A stretch of 64,000 bases of DNA, from the NCBI RefSeq assembly GCF_031450785.1, contig NZ_JARTWB010000001.1:992001-1056000 (forward strand), given 5' to 3'. Shown here piece by piece: positions 17,282 to 25,806 of the stretch. Made by a program: the position numbers and the translations under genes. The notes beneath the pieces were generated by a model that worked only from the letters and a program-made list of their open reading frames with translations, searched no databases and was not told the DNA's origin. Every line of letters starts with the position of its first letter. Positions within the stretch are counted from its first letter, which is position 1. The stretch is from Caballeronia sp. LZ062 (GTDB taxonomy: Bacteria > Pseudomonadota > Gammaproteobacteria > Burkholderiales > Burkholderiaceae).

Positions 17282-18643
17282 TTGGCTCAGGTTGTCGCGC
17301 TGGTCGGCGCAATGTTGTTGGTCGCCCTCAACGGCTTTTTCGTTGCGGCGGAATTCGGCCTCGTCAAATTGAGGGCGACGCGCGTCAAGGCCATCGCGCG
17401 GACCAACGGCTTGCCCGGCCGGCTGCTCGAAAAGGTGCACGGGCAACTCGACGCCTATCTCTCCGCCTGTCAGCTCGGCATCACGCTGGCGTCGCTCGGG
17501 CTCGGCTGGATCGGCGAACCTGCATTCGCCGCGCTGCTGCATCCGCTCTTCGCGCTCGTCGGCGTGCACTCGGAGCAGGTGGTCGAGTCCGTCTCGCTGT
17601 TCTTCGCGTTCTCCGTCATTTCGTTCCTGCATATCGTCGTCGGCGAACTCGCGCCCAAGTCGTGGGCCATTCGCCGCGCGGAACAGGTGGGTCTGTGGCT
17701 CGCCACGCCGCTCTACGGCTTTTACTGGCTAATGTACCCGTTCATCTGGGTGCTGAACACGAGCGCGAATCTGGTGCTGCGGCTTTTCGGCATGTCCGGC
17801 GAACACGGTCACGACGCCCAATATTCGACCGATGAACTCAAGCTGATCCTGCGGGGCCGCCGTCATGGCGGCGCGTCGTCATATAACGCCGACGAGTGGA
17901 ACACCATCGCGCATTCGCTCGATTTCAGCCGCATGACCGTCTCGGATTTGATGCGGCCGGCGCATGAACTCGTCGGCCTGCGCAACGACTTGCCGGCTCG
18001 CGAGAACCTCGCGGTGATCTCGCGGCATCGCTTCAGCCGGTATCCGCTATTCGCGGATGCTTCCGGCGAGCGCGTGATCGGCATGGTTCATCTCAAGGAC
18101 TTGCTGCTGGATCGCGGGCTAGCGAGCCGCACGTTCAGCTTCAGCATCACGAAGGACGCGAGCAAGCTGGAGAAGCTCGCACGGTATGCGCGCCCGGTGC
18201 AGTACGTCGCGCCGAATCTGTCCGCGCTCGAACTCTTCCGGCGCTTTCGCAAGGGCGCGCCGCATCTGGCCATCGTCGGCAGGAAGGGGGCGAAGCCGAT
18301 CGGCTTCATCACGCTCGACAACCTGCTAGGCGCGCTCGTCGGCCAGATTCACGATGAATTCCGCCAGGGCGATGCAGACTGGTCGCGCATGGACGACGGC
18401 ACGCTGATGGGCAAAGGCTCGTTGCCTGTGGTCTCGCTGGAGCGCGCGCTCGGTATCGACATCGACGAAGGCCGCGCGGAGTCGGTCGGCGGGCTCGTCA
18501 TCAACGCGCTGGGCGATTTGCCATCGGAAGGGCAGCGCGTGGGCTTCGACCGCTTCGATATCGTCGTGAAGAAGATGAACGGGCCGCGAATCGTGCTCGT
18601 TCGCGTGTATCCGCGCGAGGAGGCGCTCGAAGGCGCCGAATAA
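17282..18643 (+). CDS. CNNM/CorC (HlyC)-family transporter with CBS domains
   Basis: A 453-residue inner-membrane protein: CNNM/DUF21 transmembrane domain (about 1-180) with LNGFFVAAEFGLVKLRATR, a CBS pair (about 205-330), and a C-terminal CorC_HlyC domain (about 355-440) with GGLVINALGDLPSEGQ. Relatives take part in magnesium or cobalt efflux. The start is a TTG at 17282 preceded by GAAGAGAG; no ATG fits the conserved N-terminus. It follows the kinase gene by 61 bases on the same strand. The ion specificity cannot be read from sequence. Confidence 0.92.
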   Translation: MAQVVALVGAMLLVALNGFFVAAEFGLVKLRATRVKAIARTNGLPGRLLEKVHGQLDAYLSACQLGITLASLGLGWIGEPAFAALLHPLFALVGVHSEQVVESVSLFFAFSVISFLHIVVGELAPKSWAIRRAEQVGLWLATPLYGFYWLMYPFIWVLNTSANLVLRLFGMSGEHGHDAQYSTDELKLILRGRRHGGASSYNADEWNTIAHSLDFSRMTVSDLMRPAHELVGLRNDLPARENLAVISRHRFSRYPLFADASGERVIGMVHLKDLLLDRGLASRTFSFSITKDASKLEKLARYARPVQYVAPNLSALELFRRFRKGAPHLAIVGRKGAKPIGFITLDNLLGALVGQIHDEFRQGDADWSRMDDGTLMGKGSLPVVSLERALGIDIDEGRAESVGGLVINALGDLPSEGQRVGFDRFDIVVKKMNGPRIVLVRVYPREEALEGAE

Positions 18644-18648
18644 CGGTA

Positions 18649-18671
18649 GGCCGCGAGCAGCGCTCGCGGCC
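18649..18671. terminator. Convergent terminator hairpin
   Basis: A 10-bp perfect stem GGCCGCGAGC (18649-18658) pairs with GCTCGCGGCC (18662-18671) around a 3-base loop, directly between the convergent CNNM gene and treY. There is no T run. Confidence 0.6.
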
Positions 18672-18680
18672 ATGAAACGC

Positions 18681-21629
18681 TCAACCGCCCGGCACGCCTT
18701 CTTCCACCAGCAATGCCACCGGCAGCGCGCCTAGTACGTCGCGCACGAACAACCGCTCGCCGTCGGCTTTGGGCGCGTTGGGACTGAGCCAGTCGAAGAG
18801 CGCGCGCGAATGCAGCGCTTCGGGCAGCACAATCGACGTATCGCCCCACACCGAAGGCTCGACCAGCGGCACATCGCGCTTATCGCCGAGCAACGGCGCT
18901 GCATGCCGCGTCGCGACGACGATCGCATAGGCGCTGCCCGCATGCCGCGCATACGCGATCACATGCTTCGCGTGTTCGCCTTGCACGGTCAAGGGCACGT
19001 AGTCCCCCTGCGCGAACAGCGACTCGCAGTGCTTGCGCAGCGCGAGCGCGCGCCGCACCAAGCCGAGCTTCACGCGGCCATCGCGCCAGTTCTCCAACTG
19101 CTCGGACGGCGGGCCTTTCTCGTCGATCTCTTCGAGCCACTTGCGGCGCAGCGCGTAGTTCACCGGGCGGCGGTTGTCCGGGTCGACCAGACTGAAATCC
19201 CAAAGCTCGGTGCCCTGATACAAGTCCGGCACGCCCGGCGACGTCAGCCGCAAGAGCGTCTGCTGGAAGCTGTCGATGGCGCCCAGCGGCCCGATCCGCT
19301 CGACGAACTTCGATAGCTCCTGCAGAAAGCCGCTGCGGCGCTGCGGCGCGACGATATCGAACAGGAAGTCGCGGCAGGCCTGCTCATAAGCCTCGTCGGG
19401 CGCGAACCAACTCGTGCGCAGCTTGCCTTCGCGCAATGCCTTCAGCTGCCATTGGGCGACGCGTTCGGCGAGTTCCTGCACGCCCGCTTCGTCGTCAGGC
19501 GAAAGCGTGAGCGGCCAGCAGCCGACGAGCGTCTGATACAGCATCGATTCGGCGGCGGGGCCGGGCGCCCAGTCGTGGCTGTCGCTCGTTTCGTTGTGGC
19601 CGCCGTTCGGGCCGCGCCGCAACGGTGCGTTGAGCGTGGACCACGCCTTCTGCGTCGCGGCCCATTCGTCGGGAATTTCGCTCAATGCGGCGATGCGCGC
19701 GCGCACGTCCTCGCCGCGTTTGTGATCGTGCGTCGCGGTGCAGAGCATCGCGTGCGGGAAGGTGGCGAGCCGCTCGCGATTAGCCTTGTGGAACTCTTCG
19801 AGCGACAGCGAAAATTCGCCCGGATCGGCGCCCACTTCGTTGCGCGAAATGAGCCGGCCATAGCGATAGCACGCCGTATCCTCGACTGCCTTCGCCGCGA
19901 CTGGCGACGTGAGCTGCGAGAAAAGCGTCTGCGCCGCGCGCCGTTGTGAGCCTGCGGACGCCTGCGGATTCTGATTCGGATTCGGGTTTTGACCCGCCTG
20001 GACCTGCGCGTGATTGCGGTCGCGATTCCGTTCGGCTGCGCGATCCCGCTGACGGTCGTTCTTCTCACCGCGTTCGTGGTGCGCGCCGTCGTCGGGCAGC
20101 TTGCCGCCCAGCCATTGCGCGACCTGATCGAGTATCTGGTGATCCGCATGCGCAAGCGACGCGCGCGCGGCTTCCAGCGCCTGTGAGAAATACCGCTCGT
20201 CCTCGGGGCTGCGCACGCCGCCGACCGGATAGATGCGATACACCGGAAAATGCACGACGAGTTCCGCCACCACGCGGCGAATCGACGTGAACGTGTAATC
20301 GCGCGTGGTCTGCGCGTCGCGTGCAATGCGATGCAGCGCACGCGTCACGCGATCCAGTTCCGCCGACAGGTTCTCCGCGAGAATCTTGCGGCGCGCGATC
20401 AGCGCTTCGTCCGAGAATTCGCTGCTCTTGCCCGTAAGTTCGGCCCACAGCCTGGCAAGCGGCTCCGCGCCCGCCGGATCGTGCAGCAGCGCGCCGACAT
20501 CGTTCATGAAGTCGTAGCCGGTCGTGCCGTCCACTTGCCAGTCGCGGCGCAAGGGCTCGCCGCGCGCCAGAATCTTCTCGACGACAAAATACGTGTGGCC
20601 ATTGCCGTTGCGCAACGCTTCCGGCCGCTCCGCCGACAGTTCTTCGAGCCGCGCGCGCAGGCGCTGGCAATATTCGCGCGGTTCCGCGAGACCATCGACG
20701 TGATCGATCCGCACGCCGTCGATCAGCCCTTCCGTGAAGAGCCGGAAAATCAGCGCGTGCGATGCCTCGAAGACTTCGGGCCGCTCGACGCGCACGCCGC
20801 CGAGCGTGCTCACGTCGAAGAAGCGCCGCCAGTTCACTTCGTCCGCCGCCGTGCGCCACCACGCGAGCCGGTAATGCTGCCGCTCCAGCAGCCGGTGCAG
20901 ACGCTCGCGGCCCGCCGGCGTGTCCGGCGAATGCGCGGCGAGCACCGCTTCGATTGCGGCCCGGCCGCCTTCCGTGCCCGCGATGGTCACGAGCGCGGTG
21001 CGCGCTTCGGCGGCGCGCGGCTGATCGGCCGGCTGCGTCGTCAGACCGGCGAAACGTTGTGCAAGCTCGGGCGCTTCCTGAAGCACGGCGGGGTAATCCA
21101 CCGGACACACCGGAAACACGTGCGAGTAATACTCGATGACGAACCGCCCTTCCTCCGGCCGATACGCGAGCTTGATTTTGCCGCCTTGCAGTTCGTCTCC
21201 GTAAGCCGCGCCGAGAAAAGGCGCGAGCACCTTGCCTCGCAGCGCGGGATCGGGCGAGTGCCAGTCGACATCGAAGAAGCGCGCATGGGCCGCGTGACGT
21301 CCCCATTCGAGGATGTCCTGCCACCACGCGTTCTCCGATCCGCCGACGCCCATGTGGTTCGGCACCACGTCGACGATCAGCCCCATCTCGTGCGCGCGCA
21401 GCTTCTCGACGAAGCGGCGCAGGCCTTCCTCGCCGCCGAGTTCGGGATTGACCTTTGTGTAGTCGACGGTGTCGTAGCCGTGCGTGGAACCGGAGGTCGC
21501 GGTCGTGATCGGCGATGCATACGCGTGGCTCACGCCGAGCGACGCGAAGTAGTCCACTTGCGCGGCGGCGTCGTCGAAAGTGAAGCCCTTGTGAAGCTGG
21601 AGCCTTAGCGTGGAGCGCGGTACGGTCAT
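18681..21629 (-). CDS. treY: Malto-oligosyltrehalose synthase
   Basis: A 982-residue GH13 enzyme that converts the reducing-end alpha-1,4 bond of malto-oligosaccharide to alpha,alpha-1,1, forming maltooligosyl trehalose. Family signatures are GVSHAYASPITTATSGSTHGYD near the N-terminus, VDVVPNHMG, GVRIDHVDGL (nucleophile Asp, about 308), VVEKIL (Glu, about 350) and TATHDHKRGEDVRAR (about 631). It is longer than the usual 700-900 residues, partly because of a Q/N/R-rich insert at about 518-566. It overlaps the end of malQ by 4 bases and is the last gene of the trehalose half of the cluster. Confidence 0.96.
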   Translation of the reverse strand: MTVPRSTLRLQLHKGFTFDDAAAQVDYFASLGVSHAYASPITTATSGSTHGYDTVDYTKVNPELGGEEGLRRFVEKLRAHEMGLIVDVVPNHMGVGGSENAWWQDILEWGRHAAHARFFDVDWHSPDPALRGKVLAPFLGAAYGDELQGGKIKLAYRPEEGRFVIEYYSHVFPVCPVDYPAVLQEAPELAQRFAGLTTQPADQPRAAEARTALVTIAGTEGGRAAIEAVLAAHSPDTPAGRERLHRLLERQHYRLAWWRTAADEVNWRRFFDVSTLGGVRVERPEVFEASHALIFRLFTEGLIDGVRIDHVDGLAEPREYCQRLRARLEELSAERPEALRNGNGHTYFVVEKILARGEPLRRDWQVDGTTGYDFMNDVGALLHDPAGAEPLARLWAELTGKSSEFSDEALIARRKILAENLSAELDRVTRALHRIARDAQTTRDYTFTSIRRVVAELVVHFPVYRIYPVGGVRSPEDERYFSQALEAARASLAHADHQILDQVAQWLGGKLPDDGAHHERGEKNDRQRDRAAERNRDRNHAQVQAGQNPNPNQNPQASAGSQRRAAQTLFSQLTSPVAAKAVEDTACYRYGRLISRNEVGADPGEFSLSLEEFHKANRERLATFPHAMLCTATHDHKRGEDVRARIAALSEIPDEWAATQKAWSTLNAPLRRGPNGGHNETSDSHDWAPGPAAESMLYQTLVGCWPLTLSPDDEAGVQELAERVAQWQLKALREGKLRTSWFAPDEAYEQACRDFLFDIVAPQRRSGFLQELSKFVERIGPLGAIDSFQQTLLRLTSPGVPDLYQGTELWDFSLVDPDNRRPVNYALRRKWLEEIDEKGPPSEQLENWRDGRVKLGLVRRALALRKHCESLFAQGDYVPLTVQGEHAKHVIAYARHAGSAYAIVVATRHAAPLLGDKRDVPLVEPSVWGDTSIVLPEALHSRALFDWLSPNAPKADGERLFVRDVLGALPVALLVEEGVPGG

Positions 21630-23830
21630 GGTGTTTCGGATGTGGGGGTGTCTGAGTTGTCAGGGCGCACGGCGCGCTTGCGGGCTGATTCGACGGCGAG
21701 CAGGCGGTCGCGGAACCCATCGTCGTTCATCATCTCGTCCACCGGCAGCGCGAGACGCCGCCGCCAGTTCGGATGTTCGTCGATGGAGCCGGGCAGATTC
21801 GGCTGCTCCACGAGTCCGAGCAAATCTTCGAGCGGATACGTGACGAGCGGCGCAGGCGTCATGCCGACGAAGGCCAACGCTTCGTCCACGGGCGCGTTGT
21901 CGATCGGCGGCGGCGGCACGTCCTTCGGCGCGATGCCGGCTTCCTGAAACGCCTGCCACAGATGCCCGCGATCCACGCCGCGTTCTTCCATCGCCGCCTC
22001 GACCGGGTCGCGGCCATCGGCGCGCGCCATCGTCTGGCCGATCTTCGAGCGCCATTCGATGTCTTCGCCGTGCCACCATCCGTTGACGGTCGGCAGGTCG
22101 TGCGTCGTCGTCGTTGCAGTCACGCCGTTGCTCCACTCGCCCGGCGGCTTGAATCCTTCGCCATCCTGAGCACGTTCGAACCAGAGTACACGGATGCCTA
22201 GCAAACCCTGCTCCTGCAAACGCTCGCTGAAGCCCGGCGGCACGGTGCCCAGATCTTCGCCGACCACGATCGCGCGATGCCGCCACGATTCCAGCGCGAT
22301 CAGCCGCAGCAGATCTTCGAAGGGATAGCGCAGATACGCGCCGTCTTTCGCACTCTCGCCTTCGGGCACGAGCCATAGCCGGCGCAGCCCGAGAATATGA
22401 TCGATGCGAATGCCGCCCGCGTGCGCGAACGCGGCGCGCAGCATGTCGATGAACGCGGCGAAGCCCTGCATCCGCATGGCGCGCGGCGAGAACGTCGTGA
22501 GGCCCCACGATTGCCCGGCCTGATTGAAGAGGTCGGGCGGCGCGCCGACGGATACGCCCGTCAGCATGTCGTCGCGATACGACCACGCGTGACTGCCCGC
22601 GCTGTCGCAACCGACCGCGAGATCCGCCACGAGACCGACCGCCATGCCCGCATCGCGCGCGGCGTGCTGGGCGTGCGCGAGTCCCTTGGCCGCCAGCCAC
22701 TGTGTGAAGAGATAGAAGTCCACTTCGCGCCGATTCGCCTCGGCGAACGCGGCCACCGCTTCGCTGCGCGGATCGCGCAGTTCCTCGGGCCAATTGCGCC
22801 AGTGGCCTTCGCCGTTCTGCGCGATCTGTTCGGCTTGCAGCGCCTCGAAGCGTGCGTGGTCTTCGAGCGCGCGCCCGCCTTTCTCGACGAACGATGCGAA
22901 GTCCTTTGCGAAGGGCGAATCGTCGTCTCGGGTGAAGCCGTCGAAGAGGGCGCGCAACACGGCCACGCGCGCTTGCATCAAACGCGGCCAGTCGATCAGC
23001 GGCAGTCCTTCAAGCGCAGCGAGTTCATCGGCGACGCCGGCTTTCTCGATCGCGGCGCGCGCAGCCGGCGCGCCGAGCACGGCGGCGGGATCGATATGCG
23101 CGATGTTGACGAAGAGCCGCGACGACGGCGAGTACGGACTGCACTTGTTCGGCTCGGCGGTGAACATGGCGTGCATCGGGCTGATGGCGAGCGCGTGGCT
23201 GCCTTGCTTCGCCGCCTGTGTCGCAAGCGACGCGAGCGCGGTGAAGTCGCCCACGCCGCCGTCGCCGTTGCGGCGCAATCCATATACTTGCGCGGCGATG
23301 CCCCAGAGCGGCGGGGCGTTCACATTGTCCGCGTCGTCCTGCAACGCGCGCCATGCGTCATCGACCGTGTAGCAGCGCGCCGGTGCGACGGCGAGCGTCG
23401 TGCGGTGGTCGTTGATCACGAGCGTGTGATAGCCCGGCTCTGCAATCGGCGCGAGCAGCGCGGTCTCGCCTTTGGGCGACGTGAAGCGTCCGTCGATGAC
23501 CTCGCCGTTCTCCAGCTCGACGCGATAACGCGCGCCCGATTTGGCCGCCGCCGCCGGCAGCGCGATGCCGCGATCCACTTCCGCGGTGATCAGCGGCGGC
23601 AGCTTGCGGCCGCTCATTTCGGCTTCGATGGCGGTCATGCTCTGCTTGATCTGCGTGGCGTTCCCGCACGGCAGGCCGAGCTTCTCGAGCAGGATGCGCA
23701 GCGTGTTTTCCGGCACGCGCTGCGTCTTCTTGTGCGCGTCCTGCCACTCGACTTCGAAACCCGCGCGCTCGGCGAGGGTTTCGATCGGCGAGCGTGGGCG
23801 CTTACTTTTGCCTTGATTCGCAGCGGTCAC
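21626..23830 (-). CDS. malQ: 4-alpha-glucanotransferase (amylomaltase)
   Basis: A 734-residue GH77 enzyme that disproportionates malto-oligosaccharides. GH77 signatures include the Asp in AGGIRIDHILGLRRLWLVPEG (about 476), VVGEDLGTVP (Glu, about 524) and TTHDLPTVNGWW (about 578). The extra 130-residue N-terminal domain is the form typical of proteobacterial MalQ. Its start overlaps the end of treZ by 4 bases and its end overlaps treY by 4 bases, so the three are translationally coupled. In this setting it would resize glucan fragments released by GlgX for TreY and TreZ. Confidence 0.96.
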   Translation of the reverse strand: MTAANQGKSKRPRSPIETLAERAGFEVEWQDAHKKTQRVPENTLRILLEKLGLPCGNATQIKQSMTAIEAEMSGRKLPPLITAEVDRGIALPAAAAKSGARYRVELENGEVIDGRFTSPKGETALLAPIAEPGYHTLVINDHRTTLAVAPARCYTVDDAWRALQDDADNVNAPPLWGIAAQVYGLRRNGDGGVGDFTALASLATQAAKQGSHALAISPMHAMFTAEPNKCSPYSPSSRLFVNIAHIDPAAVLGAPAARAAIEKAGVADELAALEGLPLIDWPRLMQARVAVLRALFDGFTRDDDSPFAKDFASFVEKGGRALEDHARFEALQAEQIAQNGEGHWRNWPEELRDPRSEAVAAFAEANRREVDFYLFTQWLAAKGLAHAQHAARDAGMAVGLVADLAVGCDSAGSHAWSYRDDMLTGVSVGAPPDLFNQAGQSWGLTTFSPRAMRMQGFAAFIDMLRAAFAHAGGIRIDHILGLRRLWLVPEGESAKDGAYLRYPFEDLLRLIALESWRHRAIVVGEDLGTVPPGFSERLQEQGLLGIRVLWFERAQDGEGFKPPGEWSNGVTATTTTHDLPTVNGWWHGEDIEWRSKIGQTMARADGRDPVEAAMEERGVDRGHLWQAFQEAGIAPKDVPPPPIDNAPVDEALAFVGMTPAPLVTYPLEDLLGLVEQPNLPGSIDEHPNWRRRLALPVDEMMNDDGFRDRLLAVESARKRAVRPDNSDTPTSETP

Positions 23831-25722
23831 GAGCGTTGTCCTTCAGTCGGTTCGAAGCGGCGCGCGTCGTGCGCGGTCGCGTATTCGTTCACTTCGCCGG
23901 TGAGCCACGCGACGAACGTGCGGCCGCTCAGTTCGCCTTCTGCCGTGCGATCCTGCGCGCGCGGCGGCGTCTCGAAGATCACCTTGCCTTGCGGCGCATC
24001 CGAGAGTTGGACGGGCGCATCGGCCAGATTCAGCGCGATGGTGAGCGTCTCGCCGTCGCCCAGCTTCCAGCGCGCAACGAGCGCCTTCTCGCCCAGCACG
24101 TTCGCCCCGAGCGCCTTCGCGCCCTTCAGACGCGGCGTGACGAGCTTCGCGCGCACCGTCAGCCCCGAGCGATAGAAATGCAGCCATTCGAGGCGATCGA
24201 GTTCGTCTTCCTTGTTCGCGATGTTCGGCGACGACATTTCGAAGGTGCGCTTGTCGTTCGGATCGGGAATCTGCGCGCGGCGCTTTTCATCCGTGAACGC
24301 GGAGAACTTCGCGAATTCCTTGCGACGCCCTTCGCGCACGGCGTCGGCCAGCTCATCGTGATAGTCGGTGAAGAACAGGAACGGCTGCTTCGAGCCGTAT
24401 TGCTCTTCCATGAAAAGCATCGGGATTTGCGGCGAAAGCAGCAAGAGGCCCGTGGCCGCATAGAGCGATTCGTCGTCGGTCAGCGCGCGCAGCCGATCGC
24501 CCATTGCGCGATTGCCGACCTGATCGTGATTCTGCAGGAACATGACGAAGGCCGTGGGCGGCAAGTGGCCGCTCGGCTCGCCGCGCGGCGCGCCATCGTG
24601 GATCGGCGACGGATCGCCCTGATACACGAAGCCTTCGGACAGCACACGCGCGAGCTTCTGGATGGGCTCTTCCGCATACGCGCCGTAGTAGCTTTCGTTC
24701 TCGCCCGTGAGCAGAACGTGCAGCGTGTTGTGCGCGTCGTCGCTCCACTGCGCGTTGAAGTGATTCTCCAGCAGGCTCGCCGTGTTGTGCTCATTCTCCA
24801 GCACGAGATGCACGTGACGTCCCGCTTCAACGGAACTGCGCACGCGGTCCGCGAGTTCGCGCAGCCATTCGTCGTCGTTGATGGCGTGCACCGCATCGAG
24901 GCGCAGGCCGTCGAAACGGTACTCGTTGAGCCAGTACAGTGCGTTGTCGAAAAAGAAGTCGCGCACTTGCGGACGTTCGAAGTCGATTGCCGGACCCCAC
25001 GGCGTGTTCACGCCTTCGCGGAAGAACGTCTTCGCGTAGGCGTGCAGATAATTGCCGTCCGGGCCGAAATGGTTATAGACGACATCGAGAAAGACCATGA
25101 GACCCAAGCCGTGCGCGGTGTCGATCAACTGCTTCAACTCTTCGGGGCGGCCATACGCCGAGTCCGGCGCATACGGCAGCACGCCGTCATAGCCCCAGTT
25201 GCGCGTGCCGGAGAAGTCGTTGAGCGGCATCAGTTCGATGGCCGTGATGCCGAGCTGCGCGAGTTCCGGCAAGCGCGCCGTGACGCCCGCATAGCCGCCC
25301 ATCGCGCCGACGTGCAGTTCGTACAGCACGGTCTCTTCCCACGGCCGGCCGTGCCAGTTGGTGTTCGTCCAGCGATAAGCGCGCGGATCGACGACTTCGC
25401 TCGGACCGTGCACGTCCTGCGGCTGAAAACGCGATGCCGGATCGGGTACGGCGAGGTCGGCATCGAGTCGATAGCGATACAGCGTGCCAGCGCCGCCATC
25501 GGCTTCGGCTTCGAACCATCCGTCGCCGGCTGCCTGCATGTCGACGAGGTCGGGCGTCGTGCTGCCGGGGCGTTCAATCTCCACTTGAACGTGGTCGCGA
25601 GAGGGCGCCCAGAAGCGGAAGCGCGTGCGAGGGTTGTCGCCCGCGGCGCCGGTGAGGTGCGCGCCGAAAGGAAGGCAATGCGCGTGTTGCTGCTGATGAG
25701 GATCGATCGGACGTTCGGACAT
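23827..25722 (-). CDS. treZ: Malto-oligosyltrehalose trehalohydrolase
   Basis: A 631-residue GH13 enzyme that releases trehalose from maltooligosyl trehalose made by TreY. An N-terminal CBM48-like domain (about 15-110) precedes the barrel. Catalytic regions are GLRLDAVHAIND (Asp, about 274), LVLENEHNT (Glu, about 309) and LQNHDQVGNRAMGDR (about 399). The QNHDQVGNRA motif separates TreZ from GlgB and GlgX. It lies 84 bases after glgX and overlaps malQ by 4 bases. Confidence 0.96.
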   Translation of the reverse strand: MSERPIDPHQQQHAHCLPFGAHLTGAAGDNPRTRFRFWAPSRDHVQVEIERPGSTTPDLVDMQAAGDGWFEAEADGGAGTLYRYRLDADLAVPDPASRFQPQDVHGPSEVVDPRAYRWTNTNWHGRPWEETVLYELHVGAMGGYAGVTARLPELAQLGITAIELMPLNDFSGTRNWGYDGVLPYAPDSAYGRPEELKQLIDTAHGLGLMVFLDVVYNHFGPDGNYLHAYAKTFFREGVNTPWGPAIDFERPQVRDFFFDNALYWLNEYRFDGLRLDAVHAINDDEWLRELADRVRSSVEAGRHVHLVLENEHNTASLLENHFNAQWSDDAHNTLHVLLTGENESYYGAYAEEPIQKLARVLSEGFVYQGDPSPIHDGAPRGEPSGHLPPTAFVMFLQNHDQVGNRAMGDRLRALTDDESLYAATGLLLLSPQIPMLFMEEQYGSKQPFLFFTDYHDELADAVREGRRKEFAKFSAFTDEKRRAQIPDPNDKRTFEMSSPNIANKEDELDRLEWLHFYRSGLTVRAKLVTPRLKGAKALGANVLGEKALVARWKLGDGETLTIALNLADAPVQLSDAPQGKVIFETPPRAQDRTAEGELSGRTFVAWLTGEVNEYATAHDARRFEPTEGQRS

Positions 25723-25806
25723 GATTGAGTGCCAGGGTTGCGTGTCGCATTGCCTAAGGTGAAGCGTGCCGCGCGAGCCTCGACGCCGTGAATCCCGATC
25801 CCAGCG

